Numbered from the stretch's first letter, positions 1 to 8,218 are shown. The stretch is DNA of 64,000 nt from Pectobacterium parmentieri (GCF_001742145.1 NZ_CP015749.1:3472001-3536000); one strand, 5' to 3'. Notes: generated by a model from the sequence alone, not told the origin. A program made the numbers and translations.

Positions 1-331
1 GCGATACCGAGGCAATACATATCTCAATCTACTCAAATAAAGATAATTTAAACTTAACAATGGTCGCTCGTCATCTTTATGAATTAATAATTTATGATTA
101 CCCTAGCACTGACACTTTTAACCTAACCGACGAACAGTTCATCCTTGCAGGTTCGCGCTACAATCGAAGTATTGAACGAAGCCAGAGCGATTTATATCAA
201 TAAATGAAGAAAAAAGTTCGAAAGAAGAAAGGGATTGGACGTCATACGGCAGATCGATGCTAAATCATCGAGAAAGAATAACAAAACTTCTTTATGATGT
301 TACTACCCAAAAAAATGGTGGCAGTAATTAA
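1..331 (+). pseudogene. 3' end of an unidentified gene, frameshifted
   Basis: An open frame enters from outside the window and ends at TAA 201-203. It reads ...ARHLYEL...LAGSRYNRSIERSQSDLYQ. A second frame covering roughly 182-331 continues naturally with NEEKSSKEERDW, YGRSMLNHRERI and a terminal NGGSN. Both frames look coding, so a one-base indel between about 176 and 203 probably broke a single C-terminus. The AGSRYNR segment followed by a basic YGR..L..RE.I helix reminds me of lysozyme-like secreted effectors, but I cannot name the family. It sits directly upstream of small membrane proteins that could be its immunity genes. Only the 3' end is visible. Confidence 0.5.
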
Positions 332-349
332 AACCACGAGAATACTTAC

Positions 350-649
350 ATGCAAAGCTATAGCAAAATCACTTACAACATTACATTTTATCTTTACTCA
401 TTTCTCTGCGCTATGATCATATTGATCACATCAATAAGAGATTACGAAGGGATGGTCGATGGGGTAGAAATAAAAAACCTCTGCGAGATACCAGAGGGAG
501 ATTCTGATGGATTCTTTTCATTTATCATTATCCCATTATCTATCCCATTCTTCCTTGTAAAAAGGAGCATAGCCAGAACAACTACCTATATTATTATTCT
601 ATTTTATTACTTATGGAGTTTTTATATTCGATTTAATTTTTGCCAATAA
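350..649 (+). CDS. Small membrane protein, paralogue 1 of 3 (DUF2645/YjeO-like)
   Basis: 99 residues with three hydrophobic segments, at about 10-28, 55-70 and 76-94. They separate a polar stretch containing LCEIPEGDSDGF and the conserved IIPLSIPFFLVKR. It aligns along its length with the products at 1302-1610 and 1624-1926, so the three are tandem duplicates. The arrangement (short TM protein, CxxP and D.D.F motifs) resembles the DUF2645/YjeO inner-membrane family from memory, which has no assigned role. The location after a broken effector-like 3' end suggests, without proving, an immunity role. AT-rich, like the rest of the island. Confidence 0.65.
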   Translation: MQSYSKITYNITFYLYSFLCAMIILITSIRDYEGMVDGVEIKNLCEIPEGDSDGFFSFIIIPLSIPFFLVKRSIARTTTYIIILFYYLWSFYIRFNFCQ

Positions 650-813
650 TTAAAAAATCACTTAACCACTAGACTGGGCCCATTTAATCATAATGAGCCC
701 GTTGAAAATGGTGACGTCAAAAAATATTTTTCTTCAGCGATGGGGAACGGAGATTTTATGTGTTAATATCAGTAAAATGAAAAACAATGATATGTATTTT
801 TACATGGTGACTT

Positions 814-1248
814 GTGTTAAAATTCAAATACAGCGACTTCATCAAAGCAATATTCTTGCTATTTTTCTCAATTGGCGTATTTATTGTCTCCGCGATCTTG
901 TTTTACGAAGAAAGCTACCACTACAAAAAAAATAATTATTTTACCTATTATATTCTCACCCTCGACGAGGTAAAAGACATACCTGTTATTTCTGACAATT
1001 ATGAATTTTACTATTACTCACAAGATGGCACCCAGCGATTAACCAATGGTGTAGTTTTTTATAATCCCATACCTGAGCGTAAAGCCGAATTGGTAGAATA
1101 CATAGAGATGCTTGGGTTTAAAAAAACCAAAAACATCCCATGGAGTTACAGAAATATAAGTGAAGCGTGGATAAAAGGACATGACGAGGTTAATCTAATA
1201 CAAGATGATAAAGAAAGAACGATTGACATCTCATTTATTAAAGGATGA
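814..1248 (+). CDS. Hypothetical membrane-anchored protein
   Basis: 144 residues from a GTG start. One strong transmembrane segment lies at about 12-32 (AIFLLFFSIGVFIVSAILFY), followed by a soluble, probably periplasmic domain with FYYYSQDGTQR and a charged C-terminus. The first ATG after this GTG lies deep in the ORF and would lose the membrane anchor, which favours the GTG. It lies between paralogues 1 and 2 of the small membrane-protein array and its stop overlaps an ATG at 1245. The family is not recognised. A single-pass anchored immunity protein is possible but is only inference from context. Confidence 0.55.
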   Translation: MLKFKYSDFIKAIFLLFFSIGVFIVSAILFYEESYHYKKNNYFTYYILTLDEVKDIPVISDNYEFYYYSQDGTQRLTNGVVFYNPIPERKAELVEYIEMLGFKKTKNIPWSYRNISEAWIKGHDEVNLIQDDKERTIDISFIKG

Positions 1249-1301
1249 TTTTCTTCACTAAAACCATTGCAATTCATAGATTGGATCAGGTGCTCGATAA
1301 A

Positions 1302-1610
1302 ATGTTAAGAAAAAATAGTTGCATTTACAATATATATTTTTATATCTATTCTGCCTTATGCTTTTTTTTAATAAATGCTTTTTCTACCATCAAATATGAA
1401 TGGATGATAGATGGCGATTCAATTGAAGATCTCTGTGAAGTGCCAAAGGCTGATGCCGATGGTTTCTTAAGCATTATCATCGTTCCTTTATCTATTCCTT
1501 TTCTTTTGGTTAAACGAAGTCCGCCAAGAATCATTACTTATCTTGCTATCCTGATATATCATTCATACCGTTTTTATACACGAATTAGCCTCTGTCCAAT
1601 CGCTTATTAA
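1302..1610 (+). CDS. Small membrane protein, paralogue 2 of 3 (DUF2645/YjeO-like)
   Basis: 102 residues, closely matching paralogue 3 (LLVKR, IITYLAIL, FYTRIS.CP shared) and more distantly paralogue 1. An upstream in-frame ATG at 1245 overlaps the previous stop codon and would add 19 residues. I prefer 1302 because the paralogues begin at the equivalent point (MLRKN versus MLKKN). Three hydrophobic helices surround a short acidic segment with DLCEVPKADADGF. The tandem duplication suggests selection for variants, as happens with immunity genes. Function unknown. Confidence 0.65.
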   Translation: MLRKNSCIYNIYFYIYSALCFFLINAFSTIKYEWMIDGDSIEDLCEVPKADADGFLSIIIVPLSIPFLLVKRSPPRIITYLAILIYHSYRFYTRISLCPIAY

Positions 1611-1623
1611 AAGGGGTCATAAC

Positions 1624-1926
1624 ATGTTGAAAAAAAACTATACCTACAATGTCTATTTTTATGCTTATTCCTTATTGTGTATTTTTTTAATTGATGCTTT
1701 TTCCTCAACAAGATCTGGATGGATGTTTGGCAACACCTCGCTTGAAACGTTCTGTGAAACGCCAAGAAATGATGCGGATGCTTTTTTAAATTTCATCATC
1801 ATTCCTTTATCCATCCCTTTTCTTCTGGTTAAACGGACTCCGCCAAAAATCATTACTTATCTTGCTATTTTGCTGTATTACTCAGGCAGTTTTTATACGC
1901 GAATTAGCATCTGTCCGTACAAATAA
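1624..1926 (+). CDS. Small membrane protein, paralogue 3 of 3 (DUF2645/YjeO-like)
   Basis: 100 residues from ATG 1624, 14 bp after paralogue 2, with an AAAGGGG ribosome-binding site close upstream. The three hydrophobic segments and the CETPRNDADAF and IIPLSIPFLLVKR motifs match paralogue 2 almost position for position. The two are probably co-transcribed. The IS element at 1978 inserted about 50 bp after the stop, separating this group from the hcp/PAAR/rhs remnants. Function unknown; see paralogue 1. Confidence 0.65.
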   Translation: MLKKNYTYNVYFYAYSLLCIFLIDAFSSTRSGWMFGNTSLETFCETPRNDADAFLNFIIIPLSIPFLLVKRTPPKIITYLAILLYYSGSFYTRISICPYK

Positions 1927-2057
1927 AATACCATAAAAATGTAGATACATTATTTCTTAATGTTCTGCCCATAACATTGTAAGTATCCCGGTAAACCGAA
2001 CCATTCACTTTTAGAGATCTTCCGACATACTGATTATGTTCCATTGAGGAGATCGCT

Positions 2058-2324
2058 ATGCGCAAAGCCCGATTTACCGAGCACCAGATCATCGCCGTGT
2101 TGAAGTCTGTTGAAGCCGGACGTACCGTCAAAGACGTTTGTCGCGAAGCGGGGATATCCGAGGCCTCGTACTACAACTGGAAAGCCAAATTTGGTGGTAT
2201 GGAAGCGTCTGATATCAAAAAGATGAAAGATCTGGAGGACGAAAACCGGCGGCTGAAACAGATGTTTGCCGATCTGAGTCTGGAGTGCCGTGCACTCAAA
2301 GATGTTATTGAAAAAAAGCTTTAA
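2058..2324 (+). CDS. IS3-family transposase OrfA (HTH subunit)
   Basis: 88 residues. The N-terminal helix-turn-helix carries RFTEHQIIAVLKSVEAG and VCREAGISEASYYNWKAKFGG, typical of IS3 OrfA proteins that bind the element ends. A leucine-zipper-like helix follows (LEDENRRLKQMFADLSLE). The ORF ends IEKKL at a run of seven A followed by G. The A-AAA-AAG heptamer there is the usual -1 slippery site, which would make the OrfAB transposase by entering the frame KALKPAIKREL. ATG 2058 is preceded by TGAGGAGAT. Confidence 0.9.
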   Translation: MRKARFTEHQIIAVLKSVEAGRTVKDVCREAGISEASYYNWKAKFGGMEASDIKKMKDLEDENRRLKQMFADLSLECRALKDVIEKKL

Positions 2325-2374
2325 AACCAGCGATAAAGCGTGAGCTCGTCAATTACCTGACCGCGCAATTTACG

Positions 2375-3169
2375 ATGAGCATCCGCCAGGCATGCAGGAC
2401 GTTATCGCTGAGCAGGACGGTGTATTTGTACCAGCCCGACACCCGGCGTGATGAGCCGGTCGTTCAGGCGCTGACCGACATGGCTGAACGCTATCCGCGA
2501 TACGGCTTCAAGAAGTTGTTCCAGAAGCTACGCAGGCAGGGTCACGCATGGAATCATAAACGCGTTCATCGTATTTATTGCTTACTGAAACTAAATTTTC
2601 GTCGTAAGGGAAAGCAGCGTTTGCCTGTGCGTAATCCCGCACCACTGGTGACCCCGGAACACCAGAATCAGAGCTGGTCAGTGGATTTTATGCATGATGC
2701 ACTGGTGTGTGGCAGGCGTTTTCGCACGTTCAACGTGGTGGATGATTTTAATCGTGAAGTGCTGGCGATAGAAATTGACCTGAATATCCCGGCACAACGC
2801 GTTGTTCGGGTGTTGGACAGGATAGTGGCAAGCCGAGGATATCCGCTAAAGATGCGGATGGATAACGGTCCAGAGCTGGTCTCGCTGACGCTGGCGCAAT
2901 GGGCGGAAGAGCATGGTGTAGCACTGGAATTTATTAAACCGGGCAAGCCAACACAGAATGCCTTTATTGAACGTTTTAACCGGACGTACCGAACAGAAAT
3001 CCTGGATTTTTACCTGTTCAGAACGCTGAACGAAGCACGGGAAATCACGGAGCGCTGGCTGACGGAATACAACAGCGAACGGCCTCATGAATCCCTGAAC
3101 AACCTGACCCCGGAAGAGTACCGGCTGATGGCTGAAAAACCGGAACTCTCAAAAAGTGCGTGGAACTAA
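2375..3169 (+). CDS. IS3-family transposase OrfB (DDE integrase domain)
   Basis: 264 residues if counted from ATG 2375. The open frame extends upstream to the slippery site near 2312, so the working enzyme is probably the OrfAB fusion. An HTH_21 segment (YPRYGFKKLFQKLRRQG) is followed by an rve retroviral-type integrase core. Catalytic acidic residues are visible in SVDFMHD, MRMDNGPE and the Glu of NAFIERFNRTYR. The end TPEEYR is typical of this branch. A decayed copy of the same 3' end is found at 14552-14646. Confidence 0.9.
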   Translation: MSIRQACRTLSLSRTVYLYQPDTRRDEPVVQALTDMAERYPRYGFKKLFQKLRRQGHAWNHKRVHRIYCLLKLNFRRKGKQRLPVRNPAPLVTPEHQNQSWSVDFMHDALVCGRRFRTFNVVDDFNREVLAIEIDLNIPAQRVVRVLDRIVASRGYPLKMRMDNGPELVSLTLAQWAEEHGVALEFIKPGKPTQNAFIERFNRTYRTEILDFYLFRTLNEAREITERWLTEYNSERPHESLNNLTPEEYRLMAEKPELSKSAWN

Positions 3170-3289
3170 AGCTGGGATACTTACAACATCACTAACAAGA
3201 GCGATCCACCAATAAAACCGGGCTCATCTCATCATCACAAGTCCGGTTGGTTATGGTAGAACGAATCTACTGCATATTTTCCTGCGGCG

Positions 3290-3700
3290 ATGAGATACGT
3301 ATACGACTGGCGGACAGATAGCCCAATGCGGCAATGCCCCCAGAGCAACAGCGAAACGTTCTGGGCGATGAACTACAAACCGTTCAAGTTCACCGTCGCG
3401 CTGAACAAAGCGGTGCCGCTGATGTACAACGCCCTCGCCTCCGGCGAAATGCTGCCAACCGTCACCCTGAAGTGGTATCGCACCTCGGTAGAAGGCAAAC
3501 AGGAGCACTTCTTCTCTACCGTGCTGACCGATGCCACCATCGTTGACGTTAACTGCCAGATGCCACACTGCCAGGACCCGGCCAAGCTGGACTACACCCA
3601 ACTGATTGAAGTCTCGCTGGCCTACCGCAAAATCGACTGGGAGCACACCGTCGCCGGCACCTCCGGCTCTGACGACTGGCGCGCGCCGGTCGAAGCCTAA
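3290..3700 (+). pseudogene. hcp: Truncated hcp (type VI secretion tube protein TssD)
   Basis: The reading frame carries the C-terminal two thirds of an Hcp1-type protein: KPFKFTVALNKAVPL, LPTVTLKWYRT, QEHFFSTVL, MPHCQDP, YRKIDWEHTVAGTSGSDDWR. Hcp stacks as hexameric rings in the T6SS tube and carries effectors. Full-length members have about 160-172 residues. Here the conserved N-terminal strand region is missing and the frame upstream of ATG 3290 closes at TAG 3257-3259. The GDEIR sequence in the neighbouring frame suggests an additional frameshift at the truncation. It lies just after the IS element, so that rearrangement may have removed the start. Confidence 0.8.
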
Positions 3701-3713
3701 TCGTTCTGTCTCC

Positions 3714-3739
3714 AACCCGGCCACCGTGCCGGGTTTTTT
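3714..3739 (+). terminator. Rho-independent terminator after hcp remnant
   Basis: The stem AACCCGGC/GCCGGGTT encloses a six-base loop and runs into six T residues. It lies 14 bp after the hcp stop and 52 bp before the PAAR gene. Confidence 0.85.
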
Positions 3740-3791
3740 GCCTGAGCGGCGGTGTGGGCAGACCCAGACCTCCACTCCAGAAGGTAATTAT

Positions 3792-4058
3792 ATGGGCAAC
3801 GCCGTTAAATTAAGTGATAGCGACACTGGGCACGCTAACTACCCACCAACGCCAGTTATTGCGGGCTCATCAACAATTAAGGTCGATGGTTTACCTTTGG
3901 CTCGTCAGGGTGATCCTCTGCCTCCTCACGGCCACAGTCGGAGCATTAGTAGTGGTTCATCCAGTGTGTTCATTGATAGTAAACCTGCTGCACGTTCTGG
4001 TGATGGGGTGAGTTGCGGTGGCGTGTTGATTGGCGGGGGAACGGTAACCATTGGGTGA
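3792..4058 (+). CDS. PAAR-domain spike-tip protein
   Basis: 88 residues, a complete stand-alone PAAR protein. It is rich in Gly, Ser, Pro and His, with PTPVIAGSSTIKVDGLPLARQGDPL, HGHSRSISSGSSS and DGVSCGGVLIGGGTVTIG. PAAR proteins fold into a metal-binding cone that caps the VgrG spike of the type VI system and recruits Rhs-type effectors. ATG 3792 is chosen because the domain starts there (MGNAVKLSDSDTGH) and AAGGTAA precedes it; the open frame upstream is not PAAR. Its order after hcp and before rhs is the classic effector-delivery layout, but no vgrG is present in the window. Confidence 0.9.
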   Translation: MGNAVKLSDSDTGHANYPPTPVIAGSSTIKVDGLPLARQGDPLPPHGHSRSISSGSSSVFIDSKPAARSGDGVSCGGVLIGGGTVTIG

Positions 4059-4092
4059 TATTTTATCGACAACAGGTGTGGTGAGTATGTGA

Positions 4093-4629
4093 TTCCGCTG
4101 TGGCACTGCCTATCCCGGCGACAGCGTACTGGGAAAAGGATGGAGCCTGTTCTGGGAAACGACGCTGACCTGCTATCAGGACAGTCTGGTCTGGTGCGCT
4201 CCGTCAGGCGATCTGATTTCCTTTCCTTTTGTTCCCGTCGGCCAGCGAAGCTACTCTCCGGCAGAAAAGCGCGGGCTGGAGCACCATCAGGATGAAAGCT
4301 GGTCGGTTTATGGGCCGGACGGCGAAGTATGGTCTTACACCGCTTTGTCTCCACAGGGGAAAGCGGTTCTGGCACGCATTGCCAAACCGTGTGGTCATGA
4401 CATTCTCTTTTTCTGGAACAATGATGACACGCTTCAGGCGCTAACGGATAGCGCCGGACGGCACCTCACCTGCCGGTATCGTGACGGGCGACTGGACAGT
4501 GTCTGGCTGGATGAATCGACCTGTCTGGTGCACTATACCTATAATGCGCACAGGCAGTTGATTACCGTCACCGGGCGGGGCGGTAGCGTGCGCCGTCGTT
4601 TTACCTGGCATGATGACGGGCGGAATTAA
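4093..4629 (+). pseudogene. Fragment of an Rhs core, fused out of frame to a tip
   Basis: The frame runs from just after TGA 4090-4092 and encodes Rhs-core-like sequence: AYPGDSVLGKGWSLFWE, YGPDGEVWSY, LTDSAGRHLTCRYRDGRLD, RRFTWHDDGR. Rhs proteins wrap the toxin in a YD-repeat shell; intact ones have about 1,400-1,500 residues. Here the N-terminus is missing, and at about 4617 the core jumps straight to the tip anchor [12 protein letters not shown] in another frame. Most of the shell (several kilobases) is therefore lost. The junction carries GGGCGG, a short sequence also found in tip anchors. Confidence 0.8.
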
Positions 4630-5062
4630 CCTCTATCAGTATGCGCCTAACCCGTTGGGGTGGGTGGATCCGCTGGGGCTCGACTATTCTGTATGGCAAA
4701 TTCATTCTCCGGGATACAACGATATTGTACAAAAAGGACTTCATTTTTATGCTCCAGGCAATGTGGAACTATCAGTTAGGCCCGATCACAAAGGAGGAAT
4801 AACCTTTAAGAATGCCATACCAAACCAATCAGGAAATGATAAAGTTGAGAGAGCAATAATTGAAGCTAAGAAAAAATTCGAAACAGATGCTAGATTTAGA
4901 AACGATATAATCAGGAAGTCAGATGATGGTGTAAAATCCGTTCTGGAACACGCGAAGAGAGAATCTGGTTCATTGCGAGATCTCGCTAATGGTCGCTCTA
5001 GAGAGCTTAAAGATATATCTAGAAATGTTAAAAGATTCAATTCTAGGGTAGGATGTAAGTAA
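4610..5062 (+). CDS. Orphan Rhs C-terminal tip 1 (putative toxin)
   Basis: 150 residues if started at ATG 4610. It begins with the Rhs anchor [21 protein letters not shown], after which the variable toxin domain starts (DYSVWQIHSPGYNDIVQKG). The domain contains GGITFKNAIPN and a long charged helical C-terminus ending NVKRFNSRVGCK. GC content falls sharply at the anchor/toxin boundary. I do not recognise the toxin family. It lacks the Rhs shell, so it is probably silent unless recombined behind a full rhs. Its TAA overlaps the immunity ATG (TAATG). Confidence 0.7.
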   Translation: MMTGGINLYQYAPNPLGWVDPLGLDYSVWQIHSPGYNDIVQKGLHFYAPGNVELSVRPDHKGGITFKNAIPNQSGNDKVERAIIEAKKKFETDARFRNDIIRKSDDGVKSVLEHAKRESGSLRDLANGRSRELKDISRNVKRFNSRVGCK

Positions 5063-5484
5063 TGGAAAAGAAAAAATATTGTCTAACAAATGGAAATTTA
5101 CACGACATCATAAATTCTAATAAATTTGGAAGTGTGAAAATAGGCTCCTCTATATTAGATATTACATCATCTTTAGGTGAGCCTAATTCAAAGCCAGAAA
5201 AAATAAGTAGAAAATCAAAAATATATAACTATTCGTATGGGAATGTAAGTATTTTAGTTGAAGATGAGTTTGTAGTTGCAATAAACATTGATTTCCATGG
5301 AAAAAGCAACAACTTTATTAAACTAGAGGATATGGCTAATTGGAATTTAGAGGATTGGATTAAATTGGCAAAAAGCAAATCGTGGAATATAGAATTAATT
5401 AGCGACACCACCAAAATTTATGGAGATGGAATAAGTTTAGCCCTATCCAGAGAAGGTAAGATAGCTATGGTTTCAATTAGGTAA
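5062..5484 (+). CDS. Putative immunity protein for tip 1
   Basis: 140 residues, AT-rich, no signal peptide or membrane segment, so probably cytoplasmic. It contains KIGSSILDITSSLGEP followed by a beta-rich stretch (YSYGNVSILVEDEFVVAINIDF), then a helix and two strands. The first part resembles the compact folds used by several Rhs and CDI immunity proteins, but no family is assigned. The one-base TAATG overlap with tip 1 and the position directly behind a toxin tip are the basis for the call. Confidence 0.7.
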   Translation: MEKKKYCLTNGNLHDIINSNKFGSVKIGSSILDITSSLGEPNSKPEKISRKSKIYNYSYGNVSILVEDEFVVAINIDFHGKSNNFIKLEDMANWNLEDWIKLAKSKSWNIELISDTTKIYGDGISLALSREGKIAMVSIR

Positions 5485-5528
5485 CTGATAAAATTACATA
5501 GTTCAACACGGCTCTGAACGGAGCTGAG

Positions 5529-6055
5529 GTCGTTACGCTACGCCGGACAATATGCGGATGAAGAAACCGGTTTGCACTACAACCTGTTCCGCTACTATGA
5601 TCCCACCGTCGGACGCTTCACGACGCAGGACCCGATAGGGCTGGCGGGGGGGATTAACCTTTATCAGTATGCGCCGAATCCGCTGGGGTGGGTGGATCTG
5701 TTGGGGTTAAATACAGCCCCTTCTCTGCCAGATAGAATTATCTCTTCTAATGGAAATACAAGTATTGTCCATTATTATGACGACTTATCTAGGGAGCATG
5801 CAGATCCGATTCATTATCATATTGAAGAAAATGGCAAGTCTATTGGGAATAGTAAAAGCAGATGGGACTCTACTTGATGGTAAGTTAAACAAAAAGTCAT
5901 CTGAGATGTTGGGTGATAGAAAAATAATAAATAAGATGCGTAGATCTGAGAAGAAAATCGCTAATTACATTAGAAAGGTCGGGAACAGTAAGGTTGGCGG
6001 TAAACCGTTTAAACCTGGAGCTAGAGGTCCTAAAAGAAATTGTGGAGGTGTATAA
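5529..6055 (+). pseudogene. Orphan Rhs tip 2, frameshifted (HxPxHxH family)
   Basis: Core remnant [55 protein letters not shown] leads, in pieces, into a toxin domain starting [11 protein letters not shown]. The motif [14 protein letters not shown] marks it as a relative of tips 3 and 4. At about 5855 the frame breaks: one frame ends RWDST at 5877, while the next ([13 protein letters not shown]) carries the rest to 6055. A one-base indel therefore disabled it. The end PKRNCGGV overlaps the immunity gene by TAATG. Confidence 0.75.
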
Positions 6056-6645
6056 TGCAAACTGATTATTTAGATAAATTGGAATCTTATTACCGTGAGA
6101 GCGAAAAGATGGATCTCCTGTGGCGTAATCATGATGATTTTTTTCAGCTCCTGTTATTTTCCCTTGATATGGATTTTTCTCTATCAAAGAAAACCTCTCA
6201 ACATGAATATGCAAAATATTTCATATCATACACTTCAGTATTTCTTGTAAAGAACGTCTTGGATTTAGAATTAATTGAAAAAAAAACAGGTTCTAAAATT
6301 GGAATTTTTATGAATCTTTTTTTTAATAACAATCTTGTTTCCAATGAATTAATAAAGAAAATAATTTACAAGAGTGATTTTATTGGCGGAATAGACGGCT
6401 ATTCGGAATGGATTGAGTATCCATTAATGCTTGCGGCAAGAAATACTATATCTTTTTCTGAAAAAAAAGATATAGTATTAAATGATTTAATTCCAAGTTC
6501 ATTTAGTATAAGCAATTATCTTAAGGAGTATCTTCTTTCATGGGCCTATGAAGAAGGGAAGCTATCTACTGATGCGGAGATTTATTTCAAAATTAATTTT
6601 GATAAAAAATATAAAATAATATCTTCTATCTTAGAAAATAAATAA
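6055..6645 (+). CDS. Putative immunity protein for tip 2
   Basis: 196 residues from ATG 6055, which overlaps the tip 2 stop and follows GGAGGTG. An earlier in-frame start at 6040 would only add five residues. The protein is helical, AT-rich and soluble, with DKLESYYRESEKMDLL, IEKKTGSKIGIF and a Lys-rich C-terminus. It is of similar size and character to the immunity protein of tip 3 (7492-8145), in keeping with related toxins, but the sequences are too diverged for me to claim homology. Family not recognised. Confidence 0.7.
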   Translation: MQTDYLDKLESYYRESEKMDLLWRNHDDFFQLLLFSLDMDFSLSKKTSQHEYAKYFISYTSVFLVKNVLDLELIEKKTGSKIGIFMNLFFNNNLVSNELIKKIIYKSDFIGGIDGYSEWIEYPLMLAARNTISFSEKKDIVLNDLIPSSFSISNYLKEYLLSWAYEEGKLSTDAEIYFKINFDKKYKIISSILENK

Positions 6646-6717
6646 TACCCTATCATTAGAATCCCCTTGGAATTGTCAACTATGTTAAAGAATATATTTT
6701 AAATAATTTAGATTGCA

Positions 6718-6904
6718 GGAAGAAACACGTTTCCTGTGGGAAGGCTTCCGGCTGTTGCAGGCCAGACACGCTGACCGAACAGAAAGTTACCTTTATGACC
6801 CGACCCTCTGATGGTCACCGTTAGCACGTATCACACAGCAACCGGGCGCACGTGACGGCGATATTCGCTGGTTCAATACCGAGCTGAACGGAGCGCCGCT
6901 GGAG
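6718..6904 (+). pseudogene. Rhs core remnant before tip 3
   Basis: It reads EETRFLWEGFRLLQARHADRT, then YDPTL, a TGA stop at about 6811-6813, and WSPLARITQQPGARDGD. It matches the intact copy at 8304-8470, where the equivalent codon is TGG (TVWSSPLARI). The stop means that the tip 3 ORF can only start downstream. Confidence 0.75.
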
Positions 6905-7492
6905 ATGACGGATGCGGAAGGTGCGGTGCGCTGGAGCGGAGACTACGGCAGCTTCGGCGCCGTCAACGGGCAGACGCAGGACAGTGAGGGGCTACGCCAC
7001 GGCAAGCCGGTAGAATCCCAGCCGCGACGCTATGCCGGACAATACGCAGATGAGGAAACGGGGTTACACCGCTATTACGACCCCACGGTAGGCCGCTTCA
7101 CCACGCAGGACCCGATAGGGCTGGCGGGGGGAATTAACCTTTATCAGTATACGCCGAATCCGCTGGGGTGGGTGGATCCACTGGGGTTGAATAAAACCCC
7201 TACTCAATTACCGAGCAAAATCATCTACAACGAAAATAGTGTGCGCGTATGGCATAATTACGGAAATTTAGGTGCTGGTATTGGAACTCCCAAAGAACAT
7301 GCTCCTATTCATTATCATGTTACCGTAGGTTCGGATAAGCATGAGTATAGGGTTTTCCCTAGCGGTAAGCCTTTAAAGGAATCCAAGCCTTTGCCCACTA
7401 AAGCTGAGGTTGTATTCAAGGAAAATAAATCTCGATTCACTAACATTGGTAAAAGAATAGGGAAATGGTTTAAAGGATGTGGAGGTAGATAA
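6905..7492 (+). CDS. Orphan Rhs C-terminal tip 3 (HxPxHxH-family putative toxin)
   Basis: 195 residues. Rhs core MTDAEGAVRWSGDYGSFGAVNG is followed by [20 protein letters not shown], in which four residues (YNLF) present in other copies are deleted in frame, then the [20 protein letters not shown] anchor. The toxin domain starts QLPSKIIYNENSVRVWHNYG and has EHAPIHYHVTVG, then GKPLKESKPLPTK and a basic helix with RIGKWFKGCGGR. Tips 2 and 4 share this plan. The HAPIHYHV motif resembles the H.PPH.HV motif of DUF4160-type domains, a weak similarity. Activity unknown. Confidence 0.7.
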   Translation: MTDAEGAVRWSGDYGSFGAVNGQTQDSEGLRHGKPVESQPRRYAGQYADEETGLHRYYDPTVGRFTTQDPIGLAGGINLYQYTPNPLGWVDPLGLNKTPTQLPSKIIYNENSVRVWHNYGNLGAGIGTPKEHAPIHYHVTVGSDKHEYRVFPSGKPLKESKPLPTKAEVVFKENKSRFTNIGKRIGKWFKGCGGR

Positions 7493-8145
7493 TGAAACAA
7501 ATTGAATTTCTCAAAGAAAAAAACATAACAATTAGCCAAATAGATGACTCAACGACATTTCAATTAAAGAAGTTATTTATTTTAGCTAATAAGATACCAT
7601 CACCTATAAAGAAATCAGAGGTAAATGATTTACTTACAAAATTCATCTCCTCAGCATTGAGAGATTGCCTATATTCAGGCGCTGAGTTTGTAAAAATATC
7701 AGAAAAACTTATAGATGAATATGCTACATATATTAATCTCGACGAGGTGGTCCACACCTTAAGTTATCTTTGTCAAATACATTTCTCAATCAATGAAATG
7801 TATTACGAAAAAAAAATCTCACAAGAGATTGGAAAATATTTCTCTGAAAGGTGGTTATATTATTCGCCTAAGAAGAATACAACCATTAACGATTTGATAT
7901 ACAATTATTACATTTCTTACTTTATAGATATTTTTGAAAAAAAACCATCTATTAATGATATTCATGAAATCATTAATAGTCAAGGCTATCTAAATTCAGA
8001 ACATGGTGAATTTCAGAAAAAAAATATAATAATATGGATAAGTGACAACTATTTTAAAAACAGAGAAGACAATGTTTGTTTTTTGAGTAAATACAAAAAT
8101 GACAAAGCGATAAAAAGAAAAATAGAATCTATTTACAAAAAATAG
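7492..8145 (+). CDS. Putative immunity protein for tip 3
   Basis: 217 residues, overlapping the tip 3 stop by TAATG and preceded by GGAGG. It is soluble, helical and very Lys/Ile/Asn-rich, with no signal peptide. The middle holds ALRDCLYSGAEFVKISEKLIDEY and HTLSYLCQIHFSINEMYYEK. Composition (about 30% GC by eye) contrasts with the GC-rich core just upstream. The family is not recognised and the role is inferred from position. Confidence 0.7.
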   Translation: MKQIEFLKEKNITISQIDDSTTFQLKKLFILANKIPSPIKKSEVNDLLTKFISSALRDCLYSGAEFVKISEKLIDEYATYINLDEVVHTLSYLCQIHFSINEMYYEKKISQEIGKYFSERWLYYSPKKNTTINDLIYNYYISYFIDIFEKKPSINDIHEIINSQGYLNSEHGEFQKKNIIIWISDNYFKNREDNVCFLSKYKNDKAIKRKIESIYKK

Positions 8146-8218
8146 CAAATAGAATACCGAATTTAATAATGTAGGAGTTCGATTGTCAATACACTTGTAA
8201 GTATAATTTTGTTTAAAG

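Larger units (their letters stand above)
1978..3185 (+). mobile_element. Complete IS3-family insertion sequence (IS407/IS1400-like)
   Basis: Terminal inverted repeats read TGTAAGTATCCC (1978-1989) and GGGATACTTACA (3174-3185). They are flanked by a 4-bp direct repeat ACAT at 1974-1977 and 3186-3189, the expected target duplication. Inside are overlapping orfA and orfB with an A-rich slippery site for -1 frameshifting. At 1208 bp with a 4-bp duplication it fits the IS407-type branch of IS3. The ends and both ORFs are intact, so it may still be mobile. Confidence 0.9.

Noticed and set aside
693..935. 80-codon ORF overlapping the membrane-anchored protein gene
   Set aside because: Different frame from the better-supported 814-1248 ORF, and its translation has no recognisable features.
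2846..3088. Minus-strand ORFs across the transposase
   Set aside because: Antisense shadows of orfB, which is clearly the coding strand.
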